This document shows, one piece after another, positions 39,587 to 50,762 of a DNA stretch of 64,000 nt (position 1 is its first letter; each line of letters starts with the position of its first letter). The translations under genes and the position numbers were made by a program. The DNA lies in contig NZ_CP159402.1 in the NCBI RefSeq assembly GCF_040500525.1, forward strand, positions 2,355,501 through 2,419,500. Direction: 5' to 3'. The DNA comes from Azospirillum formosense. Its GTDB lineage: Bacteria; Pseudomonadota; Alphaproteobacteria; Azospirillales; Azospirillaceae. The notes beneath the pieces are model-generated. The model did not search any database. It was not told where the DNA came from and saw nothing but the letters and a program-made list of their open reading frames with translations.

Positions 39587-40498
39587 ATGACCACGCCCGA
39601 CAGCATGACCGTCTTCGACCGCGCGCTCGTCCGCCGCCGCCGCGACCGCGCCGTCCCCGCCTTTGCCGAGCACGCCTTCCTGTTCGAGGAGGTGGCCGAA
39701 CGCCTCGTCGACCGGTTGGAGGACGTGGCCCGGCCCTTTCCCACCGTGCTCGACCTCGGCGCCCACGACGGGGTGATGGGGCGGACGCTGCGCGGGCGCA
39801 AGGGCGTCGAGACGCTGGTCGCCTGCGACCTCTCCCCCGGCTTCGCCCGGCGGGCGGGTCCGCTGGCCGTTGCCGCCGACGAGGAGCTGCTGCCCTTCGT
39901 GCCGGAGACCTTCGACCTCGTGGTCAGCAACCTCAGCCTCCACTGGGTCAACGATCTGCCGGGGGCCCTGGTCCAGGTGCGGCAGGCGCTGAAGCCCGAC
40001 GGCTTCTTCTGCGCGGCCATGCTGGGCGGGGAAACGCTGCTGGAGCTGCGCCGCTGCCTGTACGAGGCGGAGATGGAGGTGGCCGGCGGCGTGTCGCCCC
40101 GCGTGTCGCCCTTCGCCGAGATCCGCGACGTCGGCGGGCTGATGCAGCGCGCCGGCTTCGCCCTGCCGGTGGTGGACAGCGACGTCATCACCGTCACCTA
40201 CAGCGACGCCTTCCGGCTGATGCGCGACCTGCGCGGCATGGGCGAGACCAACGCCGTCCTGGCCCGCCGCAAGGTGCCGGCCACCCGCGCCCTGCTGTTC
40301 GACGCCGCCCGCCGCTACGCCGAGCGCTACGCCGAGCCGGACGGGCGCATCGAGGCGACCTTCCAGATCCTCTATCTGGCCGGCTGGTCGCCGCACGAGA
40401 GCCAGCAGCAGCCGCTGAAGCCCGGCTGCGGCGAGGTCCCGCTGGGCGAGGCGCTCAAGGGGGCGGCGCTCAAGGGGGCGGCGGAGAAGGGTCCGTAA
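39587..40498 (+). CDS. Methyltransferase-fold protein, NDUFAF5/BioC-like
   Basis: A 303-aa class I SAM-binding protein. Motif I is TVLDLGAHDGVMGRTL, followed by LVACDLSPGFARRAG, EELLPFVPETFDLVVSNLSLHWVND and a long C-terminal part (GLMQRAGFALPVVDSDVITVTY, MRDLRGMGETNA) typical of the alphaproteobacterial/mitochondrial NDUFAF5 group, which hydroxylates an arginine of complex I. A BioC role is possible but less likely. The C-terminus ends in a short 15-bp-repeat tail (ALKGA units). Confidence 0.85.
   Translation: MTTPDSMTVFDRALVRRRRDRAVPAFAEHAFLFEEVAERLVDRLEDVARPFPTVLDLGAHDGVMGRTLRGRKGVETLVACDLSPGFARRAGPLAVAADEELLPFVPETFDLVVSNLSLHWVNDLPGALVQVRQALKPDGFFCAAMLGGETLLELRRCLYEAEMEVAGGVSPRVSPFAEIRDVGGLMQRAGFALPVVDSDVITVTYSDAFRLMRDLRGMGETNAVLARRKVPATRALLFDAARRYAERYAEPDGRIEATFQILYLAGWSPHESQQQPLKPGCGEVPLGEALKGAALKGAAEKGP
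40451..40480. repeat. 15-bp tandem duplication at the 3' end of the NDUFAF5-like gene
   Basis: Two exact copies of GCGCTCAAGGGGGCG (40451-40465 and 40466-40480) followed by a degenerate third unit encode the ALKGA tail of the protein. Confidence 0.85.
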
Positions 40499-40534
40499 TC
40501 CGGAGCGGGGCGGGATCGACCGCGGTCCGCAGCC

Positions 40535-41302
40535 TCACCCGATCATCCGGATCGCCATCCAGCCCAGCACCCCGGCGTTCACCACCATGATGACCGGTGC
40601 CGCCCGCGCCACCGCGGAGCGCCACGTGCGCCCCGCGAGATGGCCGGCGAGGCCGACCGCCAGCAGGCTCGGCAGGGTGCCCAGCGCGAAGGCCGCCATG
40701 CCCAGCGCCCCGGTCAGCGCGCTGCCGCTCGCCGCGGCCACCGCCACCGCGCCGTAGAGAAGACCGCAGGGGATGAAGCCCAACGCCAGCCCCAGCCCAT
40801 AGCCGCGCCAGCCCGTGGGGTTGCCGAACAGAGGGCGGGCCAGCCGGGACACCCGGTCGCCCCACCAGCGCTGCACCGCGCCGTCGAGCTTCGGCACCCA
40901 GGCGGTCAGGCCCTTCACCGCGTAGCCGAGGAAGAACAGCGCCGCGAAGGCCAGCAGCGCCACCGACAGCCATTTCAATCCCGGCAGCGCCCCGACATGG
41001 CCGGCGACCGCCGCCGCCGCCGCGCCGATCAGCGTGTAGGTGGTGCCGCGTCCCAGATGGTAGGGCAGCACCGCCGCCCCGGCCAGCCGGTGGAACTCGC
41101 TCATCCGCGAAGCCGGGACCTGCTCCAGCCGGGCGGTGACCTGGGCCAGAACGAAGGGGCCGCACATGCCCGCGCAGTGAGTCGATCCCCCGACCAGCCC
41201 GGCGGTCAGCAGCGCGACCAGCAGCCCGCCGTCGCGGTCGATGACGATGGCGCACTGGTTGAGGCCGGCTTCGAGAAGCGTCAGAGCCGAATGGGCGTCC
41301 AC
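40535..41302 (-). CDS. Sulfite exporter TauE/SafE family membrane protein (UreH/DsbD_2-like)
   Basis: A 255-aa protein with about six helices. The N-terminal GLVGGSTHCAGMCGPFVL motif and the second-half LALGFIPCGLLYGAV motif are typical of the UreH/DsbD_2-like branch often annotated TauE/SafE and found near cytochrome oxidase or copper genes. The cysteine-histidine pattern HCAGMC suggests metal or thiol handling. Its specific substrate cannot be told. Convergent with the NDUFAF5-like gene. Confidence 0.85.
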   Translation of the reverse strand: MDAHSALTLLEAGLNQCAIVIDRDGGLLVALLTAGLVGGSTHCAGMCGPFVLAQVTARLEQVPASRMSEFHRLAGAAVLPYHLGRGTTYTLIGAAAAAVAGHVGALPGLKWLSVALLAFAALFFLGYAVKGLTAWVPKLDGAVQRWWGDRVSRLARPLFGNPTGWRGYGLGLALGFIPCGLLYGAVAVAAASGSALTGALGMAAFALGTLPSLLAVGLAGHLAGRTWRSAVARAAPVIMVVNAGVLGWMAIRMIG

Positions 41303-41362
41303 GGCGGACCTCCGGTTGGAAGACCGCCCGTGTATAGGGGAAGCCCGCCGTGAAGGCCATGA

Positions 41363-41422
41363 CCTGGGTCAACGGGCCCTGGGTCAACGGGTCCTGGGTC
41401 AACGGGTCCTGGGTCAACGGGC
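41363..41422. repeat. Four-copy 15-bp tandem repeat, intergenic
   Basis: Units at 41363, 41378, 41393 and 41408, consensus CCTGGGTCAACGGGT, with single-base differences only at the last position. It lies between the TauE/SafE gene and the stress-protein gene, downstream of the latter. Both strands are open through it but no gene with a credible start covers it. Confidence 0.92.
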
Positions 41423-41453
41423 TCCGTCCCGCGCCGGCTCGGGCCTGCAGGGT

Positions 41454-42059
41454 TCAGGTCTCGGAGCCGGACTGCGCCACCTCGTGCACCTCCACCGGCT
41501 GGGCGGCGTGGCGGTTCATGATCTCCAGCGCCTGCTGCTCGCGCCCGGCGTCGGCCAGATTGACCCACAGCAGGATGCCGCCCTTGTCGAGGTGCTGGAG
41601 CATCGGCTCGTTGCGCTTGTCGGTCAGCCAGTTCGACATGACCGAGCCCATGGCGCCGCCGCCCACGCCCGCCGCCGCCGCCGCGGCGGCCGCCGCCAGG
41701 GCGGTGCCGCCGGTGGCCAGGACGGCGCCGGTCGCCAGGATCGCCCCGACATAGGCCGGGAAGCCCACCGCCACGCCCTTCACGCTGCCGACATCCTCGG
41801 GCGAGACGTAGGCTTGGCGCGGCGCGTCGGGGTCGTGGGCGATGTCCTCCGCCCGCTGCGGCACATGGCCGAGATGGTCGCGGATGGTCTCGTCGTTGGC
41901 GAGCACGCTCAGCTCGTGACGCTGGAAGCCGGCGAGGGTCAGCTCGTCGACGACCTTCTGCAGGGCGTCGCGGCTGGCGAAGATGCCCACGGCCTCGCGC
42001 ACGGCGCCACGCAGATGGCCGCCGGAGCGGTTCGCGTTCACATCACTTTCGAAGGTCAT
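41454..42059 (-). CDS. YflT-like general stress protein with glycine-zipper segment
   Basis: A 201-aa protein. The N-terminal part (AVGIFASRDALQKVVDELTLAGFQRHELSVLA) matches the pattern of YflT/17M-type stress proteins, a small ferredoxin-like fold. A hydrophobic Ala/Gly-rich segment (about residues 100-140) could insert in the membrane or mediate oligomerisation, and the C-terminal LLWVNLADAGREQQALEIMNRHAA repeats the domain theme. Function is unknown. GGGGAAG precedes ATG at 42059. Confidence 0.75.
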   Translation of the reverse strand: MTFESDVNANRSGGHLRGAVREAVGIFASRDALQKVVDELTLAGFQRHELSVLANDETIRDHLGHVPQRAEDIAHDPDAPRQAYVSPEDVGSVKGVAVGFPAYVGAILATGAVLATGGTALAAAAAAAAAGVGGGAMGSVMSNWLTDKRNEPMLQHLDKGGILLWVNLADAGREQQALEIMNRHAAQPVEVHEVAQSGSET

Positions 42060-42142
42060 GGCGGTCTTCCCCTGTTGCGCTTCCCGGTTGAGCTTCAACC
42101 ATGGGCGCCAAGCGGAGGTTCCCGGCGGCAGGCCACGCGGCG

Positions 42143-42289
42143 TCAGGGCTTTCCCGCGGCGGGGGGCGGGGTCACCACGCCGCGCGGCTCCGGCATGGTG
42201 CCGAGGAACCACCACAGGCCCAGCGCGATCAGCGCGGCCTTCACCGCCAGGAACAGGGCGATGTGTCGGGCGAGCGGGTTGCGGACCAT
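42143..42289 (-). CDS. 48-residue single-pass membrane protein, CydP-like
   Basis: A very small protein with one membrane helix (ARHIALFLAVKAALIALGLWWFLG). The N-terminal LARHIAL and the conserved K-x4-5-L-x3-LWW pattern resemble CydP, the small accessory subunit of cytochrome bd-type oxidases. GGAG lies 6 bases before ATG 42289. The short proline-rich tail is unusual. The family call is tentative and no oxidase genes are adjacent. Confidence 0.5.
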   Translation of the reverse strand: MVRNPLARHIALFLAVKAALIALGLWWFLGTMPEPRGVVTPPPAAGKP

Positions 42290-42395
42290 GGGCGGCTCCA
42301 TTGCAGCGGGTCGCCGTCGCCAAACCGGGCCAAACTGGATAGTATCCCCGGCCGAAAGACGGATCACACACACGGATCGCACAAAAGGACGCGCC

Positions 42396-42959
42396 ATGAA
42401 ACGGCTGCTGTTGCTCAGTCTGCTGGCCCTCGGCCTGACCGCCCCCGCCGCCGCTCCGGTCCTGGCCCAGATCAACCTTCTGGAAGGCCCCTCCATGGTC
42501 AAGGCGGTGACGTCCAACGACGCCAGCGCGCTGCGGCTGCTGCTGCTGAAGGGGGAGAATCCGAATCAGGTCGACGCCAGCGGACGGCCCGTCCTGCTGC
42601 TGGCCATCGGCAACGGCCATCCGGAGCTGGTGCGGCTTCTGCTGGACGGCGGGGCCAACCCCAACCGCGCCGACAAGTCCGGCAACACCCCGCTGCACTA
42701 CGCGGTGGAGGCCGACGCGCCGGAGGCGGTGGACCTTCTTCTGGCCAAGGGCGCCAAGGTCGACCAGGACAACCGCCAGGGCATCACCCCGCTGATGACC
42801 GCGGCGCGCTTCGGCCGCGTCGATCTGGTGGAGCGGCTTCTGAAGGCCGGGGCGCAGGCCGACCGCACCGATTTCACCGGCCGCACGACGCTGAGCTGGG
42901 CGCAGGACAGCCGCAACGCCCGCGTGGCGAACCTGCTGCGCCAGGCCGGCGCGCGCTGA
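42396..42959 (+). CDS. Ankyrin-repeat protein with signal peptide
   Basis: A 187-aa exported protein. The signal peptide is KRLLLLSLLALGLTAPAAAPVLA, cleaved near residue 24. Four to five ankyrin repeats follow (for example GRPVLLLAIGNGHPELVRLLLDGGANPN and GNTPLHYAVEADAPEAVDLLLAKGA). It is likely a periplasmic protein-interaction module; the partner is unknown. The cobD-like gene starts 7 bases after its stop on the same strand. Confidence 0.92.
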   Translation: MKRLLLLSLLALGLTAPAAAPVLAQINLLEGPSMVKAVTSNDASALRLLLLKGENPNQVDASGRPVLLLAIGNGHPELVRLLLDGGANPNRADKSGNTPLHYAVEADAPEAVDLLLAKGAKVDQDNRQGITPLMTAARFGRVDLVERLLKAGAQADRTDFTGRTTLSWAQDSRNARVANLLRQAGAR

Positions 42960-42966
42960 GGCCGCG

Positions 42967-43974
42967 ATGGGCGACGCCCCGCTCTCCGCCCTCCTCGGCG
43001 CCGCCCCCCTGAACGGTCCCGGGCCGCTGTTCCTGCTGCTGCTGGCCCTGGCCATCGACGCCGCCGCGGGCGACCGGATCGGACGCGTCCTGCCCGACCC
43101 GGCGGCGCTGGCGCAACGACTCTGCGCCTGGGCCGACCGGCGGCTGAACCGGGTGGAGCGCGGCAAGACCGCCCGCCTGCTGCGCGGCGCCCTGGTCGTG
43201 CTGGCGCTCGTGCTGGCCGCCGTCGCCGTCGGCCTGATCGTCGAGCGGATCGGCGCGCAGAGCCGCGGCTGGCTGCTGGAACTGGCGGTGATCCTCGCCA
43301 CCCTGCGCGGGCGCAGCGCCTGGGCGCGGGTGCGCGCGGTGGCCCGCGCCCTGGACACGGGCGGCGTCGCCCCGGCGCGGGAGGCCGTCGCCCCCCTCAC
43401 CCGCCGCCACGCCTTCAGCCTAGACGAGCACGGCATCGCCCGCGCCGCCATCGAGGCCGCCGCCAAGGGCTTCGCCCGCAAGCTGGTGGCCCCGGTCTTC
43501 GGCTACGCCCTGCTGGGCGTGCCCGGCCTGCTGGTCTGGGCGGTGGTGGACGGCGCCGACACCGCGCTGGGCCACGCCGGCGTGCGGCACGAGCGCTTCG
43601 GCCAGACCGCGGCGCGGCTGGACGACGCGCTGAACGCCATCCCGGCGCGGCTGGCCGCGGTTCTCCTGGCGCTGGCCGCGCCCTTCGCCGGCGCGAACGC
43701 CGGCGGCGCCTTCCGCACGATGATGCGGGACGGCGGCAAGGCGGCCTCGCTCAACATGGGCTGGCCGACCGCCGCCATGGCCGGCGCGCTGGGTCTGGCG
43801 CTGGGCGGGCCGCACCGCGACGGCGGCGTGGTCATCACCGAAGCCTGGATCGGCGAGGGCCGGGCGCGGGCCACCGCCGCCGACATCGGGCGGGCGCTGG
43901 CGGTCTACGCCGTGGCGGGGCTGATCCTGGCCCTGCTGGTGGCGCTGCTGCTGTGGGGGATCGCGGGGCTGTAA
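42967..43974 (+). CDS. cobD: CobD/CbiB-type cobalamin biosynthesis protein
   Basis: A 335-aa membrane protein of the CobD/CbiB family, which attaches the aminopropanol arm to adenosylcobyric acid in cobalamin synthesis. It shows the family pattern of several hydrophobic helices, LDDALNAIPARLAAVLLALAAP (the NxIPARL segment), and the C-terminal GGKAASLNMGWPTAAMAGALG with ALGGP. The DTALGH position replaces the usual YRxxNTxDAM motif, so the sequence is divergent. No other cobalamin genes are nearby. Confidence 0.82.
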   Translation: MGDAPLSALLGAAPLNGPGPLFLLLLALAIDAAAGDRIGRVLPDPAALAQRLCAWADRRLNRVERGKTARLLRGALVVLALVLAAVAVGLIVERIGAQSRGWLLELAVILATLRGRSAWARVRAVARALDTGGVAPAREAVAPLTRRHAFSLDEHGIARAAIEAAAKGFARKLVAPVFGYALLGVPGLLVWAVVDGADTALGHAGVRHERFGQTAARLDDALNAIPARLAAVLLALAAPFAGANAGGAFRTMMRDGGKAASLNMGWPTAAMAGALGLALGGPHRDGGVVITEAWIGEGRARATAADIGRALAVYAVAGLILALLVALLLWGIAGL

Positions 43975-43991
43975 AGCGCGGGTGCGGGGGA

Positions 43992-44141
43992 CAAGACTTC
44001 ACACGGATTGCACGGATTTCTATTTATTCGTCCACCGCCATCCCTGGTGCCTCGCACAAGAGAAGCTGGATTCCGATACATATTATTTAAAAAAATCCGT
44101 GAAATCCTTGCGTCGATCCATGAAATCCGTGTGAAGTCTTG
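43992..44141. mobile_element. Candidate MITE-like element with 18-bp terminal inverted repeats
   Basis: CAAGACTTCACACGGATT (43992-44009) and AATCCGTGTGAAGTCTTG (44124-44141) are perfect inverted repeats around a 114-base AT-rich core. Inside, further copies of CACGGATTTC and its complement occur. The block is far lower in GC than both neighbours and codes for nothing convincing. Size and structure fit a non-autonomous palindromic element; no target-site duplication is obvious. Confidence 0.55.
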
Positions 44142-44172
44142 CCCGCCACGCCGCGACCCGCGCAAGAAAAAA

Positions 44173-44203
44173 GGCGCGATCCCGAAGGACCGCGCCTTTT
44201 TCA
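44173..44203. terminator. Terminator of the DEAD-box helicase gene
   Basis: GGCGCGATCC (44173-44182) pairs with GGACCGCGCC (44187-44196), one mismatch, loop CGAA. T and A tracts flank the stem so it can act on both strands; the convergent cobD gene ends about 200 bases before. Confidence 0.9.
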
Positions 44204-44222
44204 TGTCAGCGGCGAACCGCTG

Positions 44223-45755
44223 TTACCACTTGGACGCCCGGTGGACCGGCTTGCCGCCCTGGGAGTCGCGGCGGGCGTGACCGCCGTGCTCGTTGCGGGC
44301 GTGGTCGCTGCGGCCATGCTCGTTGCGGTTCATCGGACGGCCCTGCGGACGGCCACCCGGGCCGCCGTTCGGCTTGCCGCCCTCGGCGCCGCCGGCGTTG
44401 CGCACCCACGGCTTCTTGTTGTAGCCGCCGCCGTTGCCGCCACCCGGACGGCCCGAACGGCCCGCCGGACGGCCGCCGCCGCCGGTCTGGAACGGACGCT
44501 GCGGCTCCAGGCCCGGAACGACATGGATGTCGAGGCGGGTGCCGGTGTAGCGCTCGATCCGGAACAGGGCGTCGCGGTCGGCGCGGGCGGCGAAGGAGAT
44601 CGCCACGCCCGAGGCGCCCGCACGGCCCGTGCGGCCGATGCGGTGGACATAGTCCTCCGCCGAGCGCGGCAGGTCGAAGTTGATGACGTGGGTGATGTCG
44701 CGCACGTCGATGCCGCGCGCCGCCACGTCGGTCGCCACCAGCAGGCGGACCTGCCCGGTGCGCAGGCGCTGGAGCGTGCGGTTGCGCTTGAACTGGTCCA
44801 TGTCGCCGTGCAGGGCGGCGGCGGCGTGGCCGGCGTCGCTCAGCTCCTCGGCCAGCGCATCGGCGTCGCGCTTGGTGGCGGCGAAGATGATCGCCTTGCC
44901 GACCTCGGGCTGGTCCGCGAAGTGCTTCAGCAGGCGGCGCTTATGGTCCATGTCGTCGGCGTGGTGCAGGCGCTGCTCGACGTTCACCGAGGTGGTGGCG
45001 CTTTCCACGGCGACGCGCACCGGGTTGCGCAACAGGTTGCCGGCGAGCTGGGCCATGCGGCGGTCCAGCGTGGCGGTGAACAGCAGCGTCTGGCGGTTGT
45101 CCGGGCAGCACTTGGCGATGGTTTCCACATCGTCCAGGAAGCCCATGTCCAGCATGCGGTCCGCCTCGTCCAGGATCAGCACCTCGACGGCGCTGAGGTC
45201 GATGCGGTTGCGCGACACGTGGTCGAGCAGGCGGCCCGGCGTGGCCACCATCACGTCCACCGCGCGCGACAGCAGGCGCAGCTGGTCGCGGTAGGGCATG
45301 CCGCCAACCACGTCCACGATGTTGTACTTCATGAACTTGGCGTACTTGCGGGCGGCGTCGGTGACCTGCTTGGCCAGCTCGCGGGTCGGGGCCAGCACCA
45401 GCACGCGCGGGGCGGCGACGCCGAGGCGCGGCAGCTCGACGGTGCGGGTCAGCGCCGGCAGCATGAAGGCGGCGGTCTTGCCGGTGCCCGTCTCGGCGGT
45501 CGCCAGGATGTCGCGGCCTTCCAGGGCCGGCGGGATCGCCTCGGCCTGGACCGGGGTCGGGGTGTTGTACTCAAACGCCTCAAGCGCCTTCACGACCAGC
45601 GGGTGAACGCCCAGCCCGGCGAAAGCGTTGGGGGTGACGGTGTCGGTGGTGTCGGTCACGGTAGCGTCGGCGACGGCGGTCTCGGTGACAGAGGCCTCGG
45701 TGGCAACGGTCTCGACAACGAGGGCGTCGGCGGCGGTGATTTCGATGGACGACAA
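44223..45755 (-). CDS. DEAD-box RNA helicase, RhlE-like
   Basis: ATP-dependent RNA helicase of about 510 aa. Core motifs: AETGTGKT (I), PTRELA (Ia), TPGRL (Ib), LDEADRMLDMG (II), FTATLD (III), VATDVAARGID (V), HRIGRTGRAG (VI). The C-terminus (about 400-510) is a Gly/Arg/Asn-rich tail (RPAGRSGRPGG units), usual in RhlE/DeaD relatives and likely RNA-binding. The first ~45 residues are an acidic Thr/Ala/Val-rich stretch. TTG at 45755 is chosen because GGAAAGG lies about 9 bases upstream; the frame remains open further 5'. The 253-base leader upstream holds no gene. Confidence 0.92.
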   Translation of the reverse strand: MSSIEITAADALVVETVATEASVTETAVADATVTDTTDTVTPNAFAGLGVHPLVVKALEAFEYNTPTPVQAEAIPPALEGRDILATAETGTGKTAAFMLPALTRTVELPRLGVAAPRVLVLAPTRELAKQVTDAARKYAKFMKYNIVDVVGGMPYRDQLRLLSRAVDVMVATPGRLLDHVSRNRIDLSAVEVLILDEADRMLDMGFLDDVETIAKCCPDNRQTLLFTATLDRRMAQLAGNLLRNPVRVAVESATTSVNVEQRLHHADDMDHKRRLLKHFADQPEVGKAIIFAATKRDADALAEELSDAGHAAAALHGDMDQFKRNRTLQRLRTGQVRLLVATDVAARGIDVRDITHVINFDLPRSAEDYVHRIGRTGRAGASGVAISFAARADRDALFRIERYTGTRLDIHVVPGLEPQRPFQTGGGGRPAGRSGRPGGGNGGGYNKKPWVRNAGGAEGGKPNGGPGGRPQGRPMNRNEHGRSDHARNEHGGHARRDSQGGKPVHRASKW

Positions 45756-46008
45756 GTAGGGTAACCTTTCCTCAGGACCATGACGGCGCACGGCCGCCGC
45801 ACCAGGATGGTGAGCGGTGGAACGCCGGCGTTTTCGCCGGGAGGAGGTCGGAAGAGGGAGAGGCGTCTGTCCGAAGCAACGGGTGGCCGGGTCCCAAGGA
45901 AGGCCGTCCCGCAATATCAAAGCGCGTCTCGCTCAAGAGACGCGCGAGCCTCCAGCGATCAAGACGCCTTACATAATGGGTTGCGCTGCACAATCCAAGA
46001 AGATTCTT

Positions 46009-46455
46009 TCACGCACCCGGTCGCGTCGTGTCCCCCGCGGCGGGTGCCTGCCGTGCGCGCAGCGCATCCCGGATCTCCTCCAGCAGAACCTCCTGGCGGG
46101 GCGGCGCCTTCGGCTTGGACTCGTGGAGGAAATGCAGGCGATTGACCTGCCGCACGATGAGGAACAGCGCCCCCGCGACGATGAAGAAGTTGATCAGGGC
46201 GTTGATGAAGCGGCCGTAGTTGATGGTCGCCGCCCCCGCCGCCTCCGCCGCGGCGAGGCTCTCGTAATGGCCGCCGGACAGGTTCAGGAAGTAGTTGGAG
46301 AAGTCGATCCCGCCCATGATCCAGCCGATGGGCGGCATCAGCATGTCCTTGACCAGCGAGTTGACGATGCCGGTGAAGGCCGCGCCGATGATGATTCCGA
46401 CGGCCAGCTCCACAACGTTGCCGCGGCTGATGAAGGTCTTGAATTCCTGCAACAT
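46009..46455 (-). CDS. mscL: Large-conductance mechanosensitive channel
   Basis: Inner-membrane channel that opens under extreme turgor and releases solutes. The 148-aa product has the conserved amphipathic N-terminus ([26 protein letters not shown]), the first pore helix, an extended periplasmic loop and the second helix, ending in a charged bundle (EEIRDALRA). The start at ATG 46455 is the family start; the frame is open 12 codons upstream. Confidence 0.95.
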   Translation of the reverse strand: MLQEFKTFISRGNVVELAVGIIIGAAFTGIVNSLVKDMLMPPIGWIMGGIDFSNYFLNLSGGHYESLAAAEAAGAATINYGRFINALINFFIVAGALFLIVRQVNRLHFLHESKPKAPPRQEVLLEEIRDALRARQAPAAGDTTRPGA

Positions 46456-46520
46456 GGCTGCGCTCCCGCTTGTTGACGGGAAGAACGCCACAGCCCAGCC
46501 GAAGTTTCCGGAACCGCAAA

Positions 46521-46552
46521 AGGAAAGGGGCCGGACCCTGCGGCCCGGCCCC
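46521..46552 (-). terminator. Terminator of secA
   Basis: GGGGCCGG (46527-46534) pairs with CCGGCCCC (46545-46552). On the minus strand, the direction of secA, the stem is followed by TTTCCTTTT. secA ends about 40 bases before it. Confidence 0.8.
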
Positions 46553-46590
46553 CTCCCGAACGTCCCCGGCGGCGTTCGTCGCGGCGGCGC

Positions 46591-49341
<2,751 letters not shown>

Positions 49342-49758
49342 GAAAACCTCGGGGGTGGAACGTCGTGAAGCCGGCTTTTTGACCGGTCTCACATAGGCCC
49401 GAAGCAAGTTTCTGTCAACGAGACCCGCCCCTTTGCCCGGCCCTTTCAGGCGTGCGTCGCGGGGGTGCCGGCCCTGCACGACGCGTGGACCGGCGTGTGG
49501 CGCGCCCTGGAAGCACCACCGTTCCGCCGCCATATCGCCTTGAACACGGTCGAAGCAAGGGGCCGGAGGAAGGCGGCATGGCCGCGCATCACGACCGCTT
49601 GCCCCGCGCCGCGAACCCATGCTTAATCCCCCGCGGATTCGGGCGCGGGGCCGGATCGTCCGCACAACCACCGCCAATCAACGGCCGCCACCAATCATAA
49701 GACGTTCTGTCATGCCCTTGACCGTGACAAGACACATCCGCCGGAAGGAAAAGACTCC
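49342..49758. other. Divergent intergenic region, secA and parvulin genes
   Basis: 417 bases. The secA frame stays open through much of it, but its codon content there does not continue the SecA protein. Promoters for both genes must lie here; I cannot place them with confidence. No RNA gene is evident. Confidence 0.5.
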
Positions 49759-50709
49759 ATGGTGAATCGAGTGTTCCGCGCCGCCCTGCTGTCGATGGCC
49801 GCCTGCGGCCTCGCGCTGGCCGCACACGCCCAGACTCCGGCTCCGGCTCCCGCGGCCACGCCCGCCCCCGCCGCGCAGGCCGCTCCCGCCCCGGCGGACG
49901 CCGACCCGGTGGTGGCCCGCGTCAACGGCGAGGCGGTCCACCGCTCCGACGTCCAGCGCATGGTCGCCCAGCTTCCCCCGCAGGTGCAGCAGATGCCGCT
50001 GGAGATGATCTACCCGGCGGTGATCGAGCAGCTCGTGAACTCCAAGCTGGTGGCCGAGGCCGGCTACAAGGCCAACCTCGCCGGCACGCCGGAGGTCAAG
50101 GACGAGATCAAGCGCGCCGAGGAGCGCGCGGTGCAGCGCGCCTACATCCAGAAGGAAGTGCAGTCGCGCATCACCCCGGCCAAGCTGGACGAGGCCTATC
50201 AGGCTTTCCTGAAGCAGAACCCGGCCCAGGAAGAGGTCAAGGCCAGCCACATCCTCGTCGAGAAGGAGGACGAGGCCAAGGCGATCATCGCCCAGCTCAA
50301 CAAGGGCGGCGACTTCGCCAAGCTCGCCAAGGAGAAGTCGAAGGACCCGGTGGCCGCCGAGCAGGGCGGCGACCTCGGCTACTTCACCAAGGACACGATG
50401 GTCGAGCCCTTCGCCGACGCCGCCTTCGCCATGAAGAAGGGCGAGGTGAGCAAGGAGCCGGTGAAGACGCAGTTCGGCTGGCACATCATCAAGGTCGAGG
50501 ACAAGCGCACCCAGCCGCAGCCGACCCTGGACGAGGTCAAGCCGCAGCTCGAGCAGCAGCTCAGCAAGGACATCGTGACCAACGTCGTCGACGACCTGCG
50601 CAAGGTCGCCAAGGTCGAGACCTTCCAGCTCGACGGCTCGCCGATGCCGAAGGAGGAGCCGGCCACGGACGCCCCGGCCCCGAAGGCCGAAGAGCCGAAG
50701 AAGAACTAA
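49759..50709 (+). CDS. Periplasmic parvulin-type peptidyl-prolyl isomerase
   Basis: A 316-aa foldase. The signal peptide (VFRAALLSMAACGLALAAHA) is followed by a Pro/Ala linker, an N-terminal chaperone region (about 45-140) and a parvulin domain (about 150-245) with KASHILVEKEDEAKAI, GGDLGYFTKDTMVEPFADAAF and QFGWHIIKVED. The C-terminus is a charged Pro/Lys tail. It resembles PrsA/PpiD-SurA type isomerases; outer-membrane protein folding is the likely role. GGAAGGAAAAG precedes ATG 49759. Confidence 0.93.
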   Translation: MVNRVFRAALLSMAACGLALAAHAQTPAPAPAATPAPAAQAAPAPADADPVVARVNGEAVHRSDVQRMVAQLPPQVQQMPLEMIYPAVIEQLVNSKLVAEAGYKANLAGTPEVKDEIKRAEERAVQRAYIQKEVQSRITPAKLDEAYQAFLKQNPAQEEVKASHILVEKEDEAKAIIAQLNKGGDFAKLAKEKSKDPVAAEQGGDLGYFTKDTMVEPFADAAFAMKKGEVSKEPVKTQFGWHIIKVEDKRTQPQPTLDEVKPQLEQQLSKDIVTNVVDDLRKVAKVETFQLDGSPMPKEEPATDAPAPKAEEPKKN

Positions 50710-50762
50710 GCTCCGGCAGCGGTTGCCCCCACCCTTCCCACGGCTGACGCCGCGGGCCCCTT

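Noticed and set aside
44008..44280. 90-residue open frame in the AT-rich block
   Set aside because: It runs through the inverted-repeat element and the helicase terminator; the translation is an artefact of the repeat.
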